From Embiotoca jacksoni (Eukaryota; Chordata; Actinopteri; Embiotocidae), in the NCBI GenBank assembly GCA_022577435.1, contig JAKOON010000032.1, forward strand, positions 1,054,001 through 1,118,000: DNA of 64,000 nucleotides, read 5' to 3'. The notes under the pieces were generated by a model, which worked only from the letters and a program-made list of their open reading frames with translations, had not been told where the DNA came from and did not search any database. The position numbers were made by a program, and so were the translations under genes. Below are positions 1-12,905 of this stretch, in pieces; positions within the stretch are counted from its first letter, which is position 1; each line of letters opens with the position of its first letter.

Positions 1-3000
1 TATAAAAAAATCAAAACATGTTCCCTCTTTGGGGTTCCTAAATGTGAATAATTAAGAGGTTTGAGAGCAAACAAAGGATTCCATGACATCCCCTCAAGAG
101 CTCGATAAGGACATGTTTTACAGATTCATGATCTTGATTTTTTTTTTTTATCCATATTTATGTGATAAAACAAAATAAAGATAGCGTTTGCATTTGCAAC
201 CTTTTCCTTGTTCTGATGGCAGTTTTCAGTGAAAAAAATTTCAGTCAACTTTAATGAAAACAAACTGAAGGTGAAATTTCCAGGTGAATATACAAAACAT
301 TAATCTGACACATTAACAGCCGTCGAGTAAAAACTCACTGATGGAAAAGTTCAACTTTAATTTAGATTTATTGAAACTATAATAATAATTCAGTTCCAGT
401 TGGGACTCATTTTGGACTTCACAGTCCCTGGCAGTCTTTTGTTTATTTTTTTGTTTTGTTTTTTTGTCCCTCAATCAGACATGGCAAATACAGATAACAG
501 TTGCAGAGAGAAAATTAACTGACCAATTTTATGAATAGAATTCATGTTAATTTGCTCGAGCCCATGTAATCTGCAGCTGACCATGTTTGTCATTTTAACA
601 GGTAAAAAATTGTCAGCCAGATGAACCAGATTTTCTCCACCAAAACAATTGGAAGAGAGTTAAACGGTTTGAAAAGGGATTTGTTGACACCAAAGTAAAT
701 CAAGGTAATATAAACAATACAAATTAGATCATAAACAGAAGCAGCTGTCAGAAGTCAAGATTAATTATGGGAAATGTAGAATCCAGCATTTTTAGAGCTT
801 AAATCACACCAGGGACTAAAAACCAGGAAACCGGCTTCTGCTGCATCGATTTTGCCAGTTTCTTCTCTCCTTTTTTTCTTAATCTGTCTTTTGCTAGACT
901 CATAAAATAATTTGCAGGGTTACTCTAAATAGGACCAGCAGGGAGGCTGAGTGTCACTCCCCCTTTAAATACAGGCCTGTACGGTAGATTTAGCGGCTCA
1001 AATGTAGTTATTCTTTTGAGGAGTCTCTGAGGCTAAAAACAGTGAACTCTAGCTGAATCTCCTCATCACTCCCACAGCCTCCACTGCTGCTAGACAGAAA
1101 CACAGAGGACCAGGCAGTGTGCAGTCTGACTGGAGTCAGAGAAACCTTTCAAACTGCAGAACATTCACTTATTTTTAACAGCAAAGTTGCAGTGCTCAGC
1201 CTCCAGCAGCCATTTACTTAATCATGGGTAACTAAAGTATGCGTCCTCACATATCCTTATTAGACGTACTGTTTGCTCTTGAGAGAAAGGAGGGAGGATG
1301 CATGAGGAAACCTTTGTGATGTTCTCTGGCACGTCTTCAAAAGCCCCCACCCCACCGCTCTGGAGTGGCACAAAGCATCTGTCTCCATCATTCAGTCAAA
1401 GGAAGAAGTCAACATTTTATATTGTTTAACCACCAGTGGAGGTTTGTTAATTTTCACTCCAAACACATATCATCATCTTCACCTTTTGAGTTTTGTTTCC
1501 CTCATCTGCAGTATCATCATTATTTAGCTTTTTTCCTTTTATTTATCTGCGAAATATACTCTTGTTTACCTCCTCTTTTATTTTCTCTACTTTTTGCTCA
1601 CAAAATATCCCTTTCACCCACAGAAAGTAAAAAAAAAACTGTAAACAGTCCCTCCAAGTCAACATTTGCACTGCTAATGTTTTATTTATTTTGGGAAAAG
1701 GCCTGTACGAGGAGGAAAATGGATCTGCTCTGTGGCCCCTGCACAATTTTTAGAAAGAGGGAGGAAATAAGAGCGCAGCAGCCAGTGGTGGGAGCAGGTG
1801 GGCCGAGAGCATAACACACACATGCGTGCACTCACCGATACACGACATTGCCAGGGTGCTCAGGTATGCACATAAATGTGCGCTCTCATACAATCAGGCA
1901 TCTGCACGCAGCCACAGTCCTTTCAACTGCATCTCCCGAGGGCGTCAACACACACTCCGACACACAGAGCGGGTTTGATTCTCCTCACCCAGCGTGGCTC
2001 CCTCATGGTCTGCCTTTCAAGCTCACCGGTCCTGAAACGCTTCTCATGTTTGTTTTGGAAAGAGTAACACACCTCACCATCCCTGTGCAGGAAGGTGGTT
2101 ATTATCATTTCAAAAACAGGTCTATTCATTTGATTTCCTAGTCGGCAAAATCCTATCGAATCACCAGTCGTCATTGGCATCAGGCTGGTGGGGGGAGGAT
2201 TCTGGTTACAAAGCAAGATGAGATTCACGCCTGAGCCCATGGAGGAGGTCTGATCCTGGTGACATCTCGGGAATGATATGATCTGGGTTCAAATAACAGA
2301 GCTGAGTTCCAGGGTGTCTGTCTTCCTGTCTCTGTGGGAGAGAGTGGACTTCAGTAATGAGATGTTAAAAAGCTAACCTCCTCTCATTACTCCATACCCC
2401 CCCCCCCCCTCCTCCGCTCTCTATTCCTCTCTCACACGACAAGCTCAGAGCAGGTTTTAATGAATATTTTAGTGCCCTTTGTTCTCATTCTGCTGGATGC
2501 TTGGGATCAGTGATTAAGTCCACACTCCCAGCTGACATCCCCCCCCCCCACTCCCTCATTCTCAACTACTTCGTTCAGGCATCTTTTCTTCTTTCTTTTT
2601 TTGGTCCCTTCTTACTTTTTTGGCTCATTTCATCCTGCTGTACAACACCCTCAACACGACGCCCTCAAGAGGAATACCTTCACTGACTCGGTTAATTAAA
2701 GTATGAAATGTGTTTGCTGCAGACTAATGCAGACGGTGGGGTGGGAACGGGCTGCTGGTGGCCCCAGTTGTCTCTCATTGAAAGCTGTGAGTCACATCGT
2801 CAGGGGGGATCATTGTGAGGAAAACAAAAAACAAAAAAGTGAAAAGACTCTTGTCGTAAATCAAAAGTGTCCCGGTGTTTTGTCACATTTCAAGTTTCAA
2901 TAATTCATCAAACAGGTGGCTTCTTCAGAATACGAGAAAAAAAAAAAAAAAATGAAATGTAGTTTTGGCAGTTGAACAAAAGTTCCTTGAACTTCAAGAG

Positions 3001-3391
3001 AGAAAATTAATGATGACATCCTTTACAGTGCCAGATGGCTTTTAAATGTTACATGTCATCCTCCAACCAAATTAACAGTGAAAATTGTCAGACATGAATG
3101 CAATGATAGGAACCAGGCACATATCCCACTTAACATGCATTCAAGAGGAAAATAACGACAAAAAAAAAATAAATCTGAAATGCAGTCCTTAAATTCCCAG
3201 TTTGTGTGTTTTGTTGAACTGACAGCTGAAATCATGCAGAATTACTTTGAGCAGAAAATGACATGTTTGACTGCTGTGTCAAGAAAATCCCAATCAACCC
3301 TATTTATTATTGTCTTGGGCTACAAATGAAGCAATATTATCATAATAATAATAATAATAATAATTCTGATGTTTTAGTATAAGTTGATGAT

Positions 3392-4510
3392 CAGTGCTGT
3401 GCAAAATTGTTTGGCAATAAAATAAATGTTTGAGGAAACTTTCAAAAATAATGTTTTTTTTATCTAGAAATTTGCTTTATATAAAGTCCAGAAAATGAAA
3501 AGGTGGTTGATGTGAGCACCCTTTTACTTAAACAGTATCACAGTTACTTTGGCAAGTAAAACGTTCCGAGCATCTTGGAGAACTTGCTGTGACCCCCCCA
3601 AGACACACTGCCTGCGTATGTATGATGCTACCTTGCTGTACTGCTGCGGCTGGCTCACACGGATGTGTCATCCTGATGGCCATCCGATAATGGCTATTAG
3701 TAAACCCAATTATTTGAGGTCCGACAAGTGAAGAGTTGGAATCAAAAAGCCGCCACATGATTTTGTTGTTTCCCTTCATTCAGAGAAAGACAGAGGAATA
3801 AAGAGAAGTGGGTAAGCTGGGAAAATGCTGCCCTTCAATTTATTATTATTGAAAAAATATCATCAGAGTCTGGATTGGGTTTCTGCTACGATTTTATAAT
3901 GCACGTGACCTCCACTGTCTCCACATGCAGTTGTAATGCAGTTGCTGAAATTGTTATTATTATAAAATGATATTTCTTTTCATGTCTGTTACATTTCCAG
4001 CTACAGCCTGTAGACATTGAAAAATATGGTGAAGGGTGTCATTTTAATGTTGCTGGTTAAAACTCTCATCAGCATGTCTTTTCACTGTCTCTATTTGCTG
4101 AGAACCACAAGCATCACGCATGAAAAGTAGGCCAGATGCCAAAACTCCAGACGTTGCTCTCCAGCAGCGAGGCGCGAGTCGTGCGGGAGACACAGCTGTG
4201 TGGCTGCTCTAACCTGGTAATTTGGGCGCCGAAATGAAAACCGAGAAGATCCGCGACCACCACAGACGTAATGTAGGCACCGTGTCTGAGGATTCAGGCT
4301 GTGTCAGTTGGTTATTTCTTCATATAATCCCATAATGTTGAGATCAGGGCTCTGTCAGGGCCACTGCGTGTGTTACAGGACTACTGTTGTTTCTGACCAT
4401 GGTTCTATATGATTGTGGGATTTGGGATTAATCAGACGCCTGCCTGATGGCACTTTGCATTGGTTAAGAATCTAAACATCTGAAAGGCCTAAAACTTTTG
4501 CACTGTGCTG
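3392..4510 (-). mobile_element. Decayed, interrupted Tc1/mariner transposon
   Basis: The ends are imperfect inverted repeats: CAGTGCTGTGCAAAA at 3392, and on the other strand CAGCACAGTGCAAAA from 4510. Transposase is read on the minus strand. At 4316-4363 the frame gives WP(stop)QSPDLNIMGLYEE, the WPxQSPDLN block that carries the last catalytic Asp region of Tc1-like DDE transposases. More family-like sequence lies at 4405-4480 and at 3500-3585 (the CATCTTGGAGAACTTG region). About 650 bp between 3590 and 4240 do not match the family and interrupt it, and most of the N-terminal transposase is missing. A dead copy; I see no clean TA target duplication. Confidence 0.72.
4316..4363 (-). pseudogene. 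Tc1-like transposase fragment
   Basis: Sixteen codons reading W-P-stop-Q-S-P-D-L-N-I-M-G-L-Y-E-E on the minus strand. The family usually has WPxQSPDLNxIExxWD around its third catalytic residue. One stop codon and the loss of the following IE and WD show it is inactive. Confidence 0.75.
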
Positions 4511-6936
4511 TTTATGTGATCAACTGAGCAGTGGTCCTGCTGATATTGCACTTTTTCTTGCATTATTGTACATCGTTATTCCACTTCAGAGGTTTGAGTT
4601 GCAAGAAAAAGAGTCAGTCGAATTGAATTCCTTCTCAACCCTGTCCATCAGCTTTGTTTCACATCACCAGCAGGTAACTTTACATTCTATGTATGAGCCT
4701 AATTGCTTACTATTCACTGTTGCAAAGAAAATGCCATTTGAATGCTGGTATTTGACGCAGCCTCTACAGTGATGTGTCTCCTCCACTCAGTCGCTTCGCC
4801 AGCTGTGACTTTGTGATTTGTAAATAGTTGTGTATTTGTCTTATTTCTCACAGCTCATGGCAAGAACACTGAATGAATCAAAAGGTACATCATGCACAGA
4901 GTGTATTAATGGGACAACTGTCACCAGAGTGAATGAAGACCTTTCTTGCGTTTCTATTGGCCGTGTTTATAAGGCGCAATGCTATTATCATTTATTTTTA
5001 ATAAATATACACTTGTCATTAAAGTGATAAGAACATCCATTTAGTCTAATTGAGATGCTCACCACCTTATCTGCTTAATTTAATAAGTGGTGTCAGATAC
5101 TAGCGGGAAATATTCTCAGCATACAGGAAGTGGTAATTTGGCATTTGAGACCAAGATAAACAGCAGCAAATGAACCATTCATCCAGACATGTCTACACTC
5201 GGACAGTAAATGTTTTGCTTCTTTCGTCCCATCGTCTCATTTTCTTTTTCTTTTTTTATAGACAAGACATGTTGGTTAGCCTGTTTATGCTCTCATTATG
5301 TACAGTATTTCTAATCTGTCATCAGTGAAGGGCCAGATACAAACCTTCAAGTTAGCCAGATAGGAAGATAAACCATGAAATAGTTACTCAAACTGGCAGC
5401 TGTAAACATCCATCATGGTTTAAGAAGTCGGTACAGTCTGCCTGTACGAGGAAGGATTATGACCGACGATTTAGGTTTTACCTCAAAAGAGGTTTTAAAA
5501 ATCTTGCCAACATGTAGGTTTAGTTACAAAATTGTCTGATTGTCTGAACACAACCAAAATTATACACTTTAGAGCTGCACTCATTGATATTTTCATGAGC
5601 GTCTTGGATTTATTGAATATGTGAAAGGAATTTATAATGACAAACCCAGAATTAACTCTTTTTTTTTTAGCTTTACTATTTTAGTGCCTTCAGGTTTATT
5701 ATTTTTGTTTTTTTGGCCATTACTTTCCAGTTATGGTTCATTCTCTGATTAAGGTTGTTACCCATGGCAGCCCTCTGTTACCCCATGATAGACCCAGTGT
5801 TCAGTACCTGTCCAGCACCAAACCATAGACAGATAGTTAGTGACAAGCTGGTGAACATTTAGCAGGTTAGAGTCCATGTTTACCTGATTCATGAAAAGCA
5901 TTTGTTTGTTTGGCATACAAGCTTTTATCAGGCCATAATGTCTCAATCACATGGGATGTTTAACCTGTTTTGCCCAAAAGTGTCTCATTAAGCGTCATGT
6001 TAAGCGTCTGTATTCAGTATGATTATTACTTCTTGTTGCCTTATGTGACAAGGTCACCTATAGTACATTCATGAAATATGAGTCTGGAGTCAAAATAATC
6101 ATGACTATGGATTCCTACTGGAGAAAAAAAAAAAAAAGACAGCTCTGGTCCTTAGACACTCAAATGACTTAAGTTACTGATTTATTGGAGTCTTTCTGTT
6201 GTGGAACCTTGTTGTGAACCTAACTGGCATTGAGACAAGAAATGATGGAGTGGACAAAATGAGCGAGTTCAACCAAGAGTCACTGGCAGCATGAGACAAA
6301 CGAGGACATCAGCTCTCAGACGGAATATGAGTCACTCTGCAGCAGCACAATCAACATAATGAAAAATGATGTGCTTAATGTGACACTTTGTCTCCTCAAC
6401 ACACGGCACATTCCTGTATAATTGTTAGAGTGTATTGATTTGACATTAATGATCTGCCAGAAAGTATTGCGAGTATTACAATTTGCCATTTTATTTATCT
6501 ATCCCCTCCATCCTCCATCTTCCATCCTCCATCCTTCATCCTTCATTGCTCCATTATCTCCTGACTCCTTCACCTTTGTTAACACTTCTTTTCATATGAT
6601 TTGCCCTTCCAAACTGAAACCCTTATAAAACATATAAAACCTAGTATCGAAATATAAAATAGGACTTGATATCATGAAATCTGCTCAGATGTAGTCAGTT
6701 TAATGCTCGGTGATATTAAGGGATCTAAAGGTTTTGAAATGTGTCACGGTTTATAGTATTTCGACTTTGTTTCACGCATGCTTTTGGTTTTGATGGTCTG
6801 TGATCTTGCTGTGTACGCATACAGTTATATATTCATACTGTTTATACTGTCTGTTCCAGCTTTAAAGCTGTGTATAAGCATGATTGGAATTGACTAGGAT
6901 TGAGTGAACCTGATTTCTCCCCCACATTAGGCCACG

Positions 6937-6952
6937 AGGTGTAATTACACCT
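6937..6952. promoter_or_regulatory. Perfect 16-bp palindrome with T-box-like and homeobox-like cores
   Basis: AGGTGTAATTACACCT is its own reverse complement. AGGTGT resembles a T-box half site, here in two everted copies, and the centre is TAATTA. Directly downstream lie ATTGG (inverted CCAAT), TGTTTGC (Fox-like) and TTTGCAT (octamer-like) within 25 bp. A regulatory role is inferred from motif clustering only. Confidence 0.3.
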
Positions 6953-7910
6953 GTTATTGGTTGTTTGCATATAAATACTTCACCTATTTTTAGACCTGTC
7001 ATACATCACAGAGGTTCTAAAGCAAGGCCACAGCTCTCTTCCTTACACTCAACCGTTATGCACAGCTGTTGCTATTTATAGAATCTGAACTGCCAATTAG
7101 TCATCATTGCACCTGAGAAGTAAAGGTAATTAGTGTCTTAGTTACAACAACATTTCAAAACAGGTTTGAAAATGTTTGACAGTGAAGGCGAGGATGAAAA
7201 CAGAAGCAGTGACATGAAATCACACCTGCAAGTAAACACAGTATTAAGAGTGAGGAAAGAAGCGGTTGAAATCTATTTTATTTTGTGCTTTTGTGTGACT
7301 CCTTATAGATTGATGTCATCATACATAGGCCGTGGAAACTGATGAATATAAACGCATATTTTATCATTTAGATTTGGTCTGTCAACTTACATTTGAAGTA
7401 TGTTAGAGGTACACATGTAAATGCACATTTATTTAAAAGATATATGCATATGTTTTTCTCCACCTCGCCTCAATTTGGAACAGAATAAAATGATAGTTTA
7501 AGTCAGGGATTTGCTGGAGATTCATTTGTATTTGTTCATTATTTTTAAAGACAGCGACTGTGTTTGTCCTTACAGGACAAGCACAAAGCAGAACAAGAAA
7601 AAGCAGAATTTAGGCAAAACATCAGTGATATATGTGTGACTTTTTCCTTTTTGTTTCACTCACTACTTCATTATTTTTAGATCTCCCAAAAGGAGGGAAT
7701 CTCTAAGAAAACTTTAGCCTGTGCTGACAATTTTGTCATAGTTTGCTTCCCTGTGTTAACTTCCTTCCCTCATGCACCTCCCTGTTTCCTTAAATCTTTC
7801 CTTACTTGCCACGTTGCTTCCTATCCTCTCCTCTCTTTCCAGCCATGTCGGAATACTGAGCACTCATGTCTCTAAACTGAACCCCTCTTATCGTTTCTCC
7901 TTCATACCAG

Positions 7911-8038
7911 GCAGAAGAACTTTGCCCGAGGCATCGAACAGCAGCTCCCAGACGGCATGGTGGTGGCATCGGTGCCAACGGAGGTTCAGTGCCACGAGGA
8001 GCTGTCAGACCCTGTACCTGACCCAGAATACCTCACGG
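7911..8038 (+). CDS. astn2: Astrotactin exon A (MACPF domain region), probable astn2
   Basis: Internal coding exon of an astrotactin, a membrane glycoprotein of neurons. In mammals ASTN2 works with ASTN1 in glial-guided neuronal migration and in trafficking of synaptic membrane proteins. The acceptor is a pyrimidine-rich run ending in CAG at 7908-7910; the donor is GTATGA from 8039. The open frame starts at 7912, because the first G completes a codon begun in the previous exon (phase 2 intron upstream). It gives 42 residues including NFARGIEQQLPDGMV, a Cys in EVQCHEEL, and PDPEYLTG at the end. The last base is the first base of a split Gly codon (phase 1). The residues read on into the next exon without a break. 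I recognise the stretch as the start of the astrotactin MACPF region. Wording such as GIEQQ and PEYLTGMVNYSE fits my memory of ASTN2 better than ASTN1, but the paralogue was not checked by alignment. Confidence 0.9.
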
Positions 8039-8647
8039 GTATGAAACCATATTTCATAGTTCACTCTGCTAACTCACACCTGTGGGATAGTATTTCATCA
8101 CCGGCCTGTCCAAAATCCTCATTATTCAGAAAAAAAAAATGCAACTTCTCTGGGCTCGATTATCAATGTGGGATGTTGTTTGAGATGCCCAAGGTGTCCG
8201 CATAGACACTCGGTCATTTGAACTGTCATTTACAGTATAATGTTTGGGCACTCTGCCAACTGAACATTAGCACTGAGTGCAAATCGTGCGGTGCAAAAAT
8301 CGATGTATGATTCTTTATGGACTGGATTATATTCAGGTGTCTGTGTGGTGCTCTGTTGCTGTTGGTCTGGAGACCGTTTGTTGAAGAATCTAAAACCCAA
8401 ATGGATTAAAACAGGCTCAAGAGTAACTATGATGATCACAACGGAAACCTGATGCTCCTGCTTTGGTTTTACTTCTCTTTGACTTGGGTTCCTTTTATAA
8501 TACGTAGTCATCTTTCCACTGGTCTAATTTGGTTGAAGTCTTCTCCATCAGTTAAGTTATGTCCGGTTATCTTACATTTTCAAAGCATAGCTGTACCTTT
8601 GCATTTCTTTCTGGCCTTTGAGTATCACATTTTTGTCATATATGAAG

Positions 8648-8672
8648 AAAAAAAAAAAAAAAAAAAAAAAAA
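8648..8672. repeat. A25 homopolymer
   Basis: Uninterrupted run of A. No retrotransposon head is recognisable before it. Confidence 0.9.
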
Positions 8673-10804
8673 CTGAGGAGAGCAGAGAAAAATTCTCATG
8701 CTCATAATGTGGAGTGAATTCCGATCTTTAGGGTGCAGCCTTGGACTCTTAACCCACACTGCACATCTGTTGATGCAAAACATAGCTTGTACTTTATTGG
8801 ACTTGTCCAGCTCCATACTTTATATCAGTTACCAAGAAACATTGAGCCAGCCTGTTGTCCTTCAAGCATTTAAATGAATGAATGACAGCCTTGAGGAATA
8901 ATTTACATGTCAATTATCTGTATCCCTTTTTTATACTAAGAATATTTTCCCTCACCTGAGAATGACAGCTCACACACTGTATAAGCCAGACAACATAACA
9001 TCGATGTACAAAAGCTTCCTCCAAAAAGTTCTCTGGCTGGTCAAAGTCCATGATAAACGTGAAGGGACAAAAGGTAGAACATTAGCAAATTATTTTTTCA
9101 TCTGGGAAGTGAGTGGGGGAGAGGGGGTGGGTGGGTTGTACCACTGCTGTCGGGATGTATTAGTCAGTGGAATCAGAGTCTATCTCGCTGTTCTCTTCAT
9201 TACCAGTGCAGCACATGGCGGTGGTGTTTGAACAGCTCACAGCCATCCAGCGTGAAACAGATGCCGTATAAACACTGAAAAAAAGAAGAGACTCTCTGGA
9301 TATCAAGTGATTCCAAAAGGCAAAACATGTATATGGTCCATCTGGACGCCTCATTATCCACTGAGTTTGACCTCACTCTTTTTTATTTGCTTAGTTTTAC
9401 AGTTTTATGCTCTTAATTTTTGAAATCATGCAAAGCAGTCATAGACATCAGTTTGATTGGCTAATTGACAAGGGGGAAAAAAAACCTCTGGACAACAAAG
9501 TTGTCTATAAGGAAGCACTCCATTTGGCAGAAGCTCAGCATAATATTTGTCCTATTATTTCTCTGTGCTAGCAGTTAAGTTGTAGAACAAGCAGGAATTT
9601 GATGACGACCAGACACCTGTAACGAAGGAAATATACTCTCCTGTGCTGCCTACATAAATAATAACCATTTTCATCATGTTTTACTACAATAATATAACAT
9701 TAATAATAATATTTGAACATATTTCCCAGGAATGCCTCATTCATGAAGCCTACATGCTAAGCTTATTCCAAGCACCTGTGTAACTGCCTCCAAATTGCCT
9801 CACAGTGCAGAAAGCAGCAGATTGCACGATGGGTTTATCGCTTGTTGTTGGTATAACAGCAGAGATACAAGGCCAGTCAGGGCAGCAATTCAAAAGCGTA
9901 TCATCCGAGGTTACGGGCAAGGTGATGGACAATCAAATGACAACGGTGCAGCACTGGTTGCAACTGCCGTTTATTGGAAACTTCAGAGGATATTAACACT
10001 GTCTAATCTAAATGGATCTTCTGCTGTCACGTCCCTGAGCCCCAGTCCCCCTCCACGTCCCCTTCACTGTCCCACCTCCGCCTGCACAGCTCAAACCTTT
10101 TTATCCCTACATCGCCCCTGGGTTCGCTGTGCATACGGCCCACAACAGAGCCCAGCACAGCGGCACTGCTCCTCTAGTGCCTCTGTGGCAGCCATGGGCT
10201 TTGTAGAACAGTAATATTATGAATTGAGATATCATTTCAAAGCATCCAGCAGGGTGCCATTGAAGCACACAGTGCACTCTGGGGCACAGTGGGTTCTACT
10301 CTTTTTACCCACCAATGAAAGAAGGAAACTGATGCCTGATGTTGGAGGGGGCATGGAAAGTACAATGTGGTGGTCCAGAGAAAGAAGTGATGCTCCATCA
10401 CACACTGAGCTGAAGTCTTGCAGTCACATATGGACTAACTTCGCTCTACTAGTTCCACTAGTCTTTTATTAAAAAATGAAACATCTCATTGTTAAAACTT
10501 TGTGGTTTTAACTTTAAAAAGCAGTTGTTTATTCCTTAATTATTATAATCACCCACACTCCCCTCTATGTGATGTTTTTTAAATATATTAGCTGGACTCT
10601 CAAAACCATACAGCATAGCACTGCTTTTTGTTGACAGTTAATAATACTGGTTTATTGTCTGTATAATAAATAGGAAGCATTAAAAGCCCCCCTAAATGCC
10701 AGACTGTTTCTTTTAAAGGCAGTAGTAAGCAAAAATATTCAAACAGTCCAGTCTTCTGGAGTGAGTAGCACTAAATCACGCTGAGCAATGTTATTTCCAA
10801 TTCT

Positions 10805-10807
<3 letters not shown>

Positions 10808-10840
<33 letters not shown>
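10808..10840. repeat. T33 homopolymer
   Basis: Uninterrupted run of T. Such runs are unstable and often misread; the length may be approximate. Confidence 0.9.
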
Positions 10841-10847
<7 letters not shown>

Positions 10848-11773
10848 GCGTTATTTACAATATTGGTCTGATTTTGAATGATGTGTCAAAAGATAATTGA
10901 TATTCACCATATTATGAACACACCATATACTTCTAGAGCCTACAAAATAGTACGTCATATTTACAAAAACAATGCACACCAAATGTCAGTCAGTCTTTCT
11001 GAGTTTTATGTTAGCAGCATTACTGCTATAAATGATTTGTCTCTGACTTGCTCTTCTATCACAGTATTATGTCAGCCTTCAAAATGTCCTTCCAATTCTG
11101 CAAAACCTTTATTTATTGGACTTCAAGCCTCCAACTCTGAGTTTGAACCTTTCAGAACAGTTTCAAATCATGACAGGATCACATTTAACTTCACACTTTT
11201 CCTGAAAGGATATCATTTGAATAGAGAATGTATTTCCCATCCCATGATGTGCTACAACAGAAGTTTTCTTCGAGATGACAGGGCCAGCTCTTTTGGCTGA
11301 GGAAGGCTGAGATGAAGTAGAAACGACTGAAAAAAATTGTTTTGTCAAACTACCGTTACCAATATTACAATATTTAGTTCAAAGCTCAGATTTAATGTTG
11401 CTAGCCATGAACAATTATGCAATTCAAACATTTTTGGCGACACTACTCTATAATGAACAGATCCGATATGTCTACCAACTTTAGCGCGTAAAAAAGGCTT
11501 CAGAGTCTGACAGCAGCTTTGTAACACTGAGCTGTGTTGGACGGCATGAAGAAAGAAGGTGCAACCCTCCAGCTCTTTTATATTTAAGATGTTTCTTAAT
11601 AAAATGACACACTGTTCCATCGCCTTGTCAGATGTGATGCAAGTATCTTGTAAATGCCTCATGAGAGCTGACAAGCAGTCACTCAGGGTCCATAAATGCA
11701 CGTGTAGCTTCGGGCAGAACAAATGTGTTACATAGGAGATTTCATATTTTGGGCATACACTTATTTTTATACT

Positions 11774-11776
<3 letters not shown>

Positions 11777-11806
<30 letters not shown>
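11777..11806. repeat. A30 homopolymer abutting an inverted repeat
   Basis: Uninterrupted run of A that ends exactly where the left arm of the 11808-12165 inverted repeat starts. This suggests insertion beside, or slippage at, the element's edge. Confidence 0.9.
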
Positions 11807-11807
<1 letters not shown>

Positions 11808-12165
11808 ATTTTTAATAATATGTAGTTGAGGTCATCAGCTGTGAAATACATAAACTCTACGTGTCGTGTTAGTAAATGTGCTTCTGTCAGGGTCGAGTGA
11901 TATCATAGCCAGTAATCCTTCAGCCGTTGTATGCATTATTCTGTTCGACACATTGTTACTATTTTTTTTTAAATATTTCACTTTGCCACATTACATAACT
12001 GTGCTGTGTTTCTGACAGATGTGCAAGTAAGTCATGCAGCAAAAATGTTTCCTGTGTGTTCCTAAATTTGGCTTTAGGTTGGCCTGACAGAAGCACATTT
12101 ACTAACACGGCAGGTAGAGTTTATGTATTTCACAGCTAATGCCCTCAACTACATATTATTAAAAA
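11808..12165. mobile_element. Hairpin-like element with ~83-bp inverted arms
   Basis: The left arm 11808-11890 (starting ATTTTTAATAATATGTAG) is matched on the other strand by 12084-12165 with only a few mismatches across about 83 bp. The arms enclose a 193-bp unique centre. This is the shape of a non-autonomous DNA transposon or fold-back element. I cannot name the family, and no target duplication is obvious. No coding content in the centre. Confidence 0.6.
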
Positions 12166-12764
12166 CTTGTTTATAAAATCTTTAATGGCAGATCTCTACC
12201 AGCTGACTCATACTGATCATTCTTACATTCACTTAGGTATGACTCATGTGTACTTGCTCGTAAGATTAACAAGGGCACAAGGCGTATTAGGTTAAAAGTC
12301 ACTAGATAACAGTTATAAAGACATTTTTGTCTCCCCACAGTCTCAGAAATGGACATAACATTTGTGAAATGCAGAAAACATGCAGAAGTGAAGACAGCAA
12401 TCTGAAGAAGCTGAAATATAACATACATGTTTATGGCTTTGCTGATTGTCAAATTTATGTTTATTTTAATTAATTTTCTGTATCTTTCTACCGTATATCA
12501 CTTAGCTTAGCTATCACTTTAACTTTCCAAAAATGTAATTTAGGGACTTCTAAAGTACTATTATCATCATTACCTAAATTAACATTGGCTCAAACGGTTA
12601 TGTGTATGATTTGTGCTCACTCATGATGAGCCCAAAGAATGATCAGCCAACTCTACTGATTTCATCAGCACTAAAGAGCATTGTAATGCCTTTTAACTCA
12701 TTCATTTGATTATATGGATGTCAACTTCACCATCATTAAGCTAAAACCCCAATCAACATGAAAT

Positions 12765-12905
12765 GCCTGCAGACAGACACAGTTAGCAAATAGCTGGTGA
12801 TGATAATCAAACATCTAACAGCTAAAACATAATATTTGTGTTGTTTTTGTTTTTCTCAAGCATTAGTAGATGCCAGAACTAAAAGGAAGTGAACATTGAA
12901 TACCA
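12765..12905 (-). repeat. Dispersed fish repeat, copy 1 of 3
   Basis: Contains CAGACACAGTTAGCAAATAG, CTAACAGCTAAAAC and CTAAAAGGAAGTGAACATTG in order. These blocks match the reverse complement of the copy at 34040-34400 and the forward sequence of the copy at 48590-48890. Old and decayed; family class unknown. Confidence 0.5.

Larger units (their letters stand above)
1..7910 (+). other. Astrotactin intron, 3' part (start outside window)
   Basis: Non-coding. No open frame here shows family similarity or codon bias. Contents: A/T-rich unique sequence from 1 to 3391, with C-runs near 2397-2409 and 2541-2550, an A-run at 2937-2952 and an ATA microsatellite at 3342-3363; the Tc1/mariner relic at 3392-4510; then unique sequence, a TCCATCC-like pyrimidine tract at 6500-6545 and the palindrome at 6937-6952. 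Nothing recognisable from 4511 to 6500, or from 7000 to the acceptor at 7908-7910. The intron ends in phase 2. Confidence 0.75.

Noticed and set aside
9795..10214. 139-codon plus-strand frame with a proline/serine-rich C-terminus
   Set aside because: No similarity I can name, and an overlapping 63-codon frame is equally open. Composition of the local C-rich DNA explains the length.
11345..11851. 168-codon minus-strand frame, the longest in the window
   Set aside because: It runs through the A30 homopolymer (a Phe run) and into the inverted repeat. It has no recognisable domain and no codon bias.
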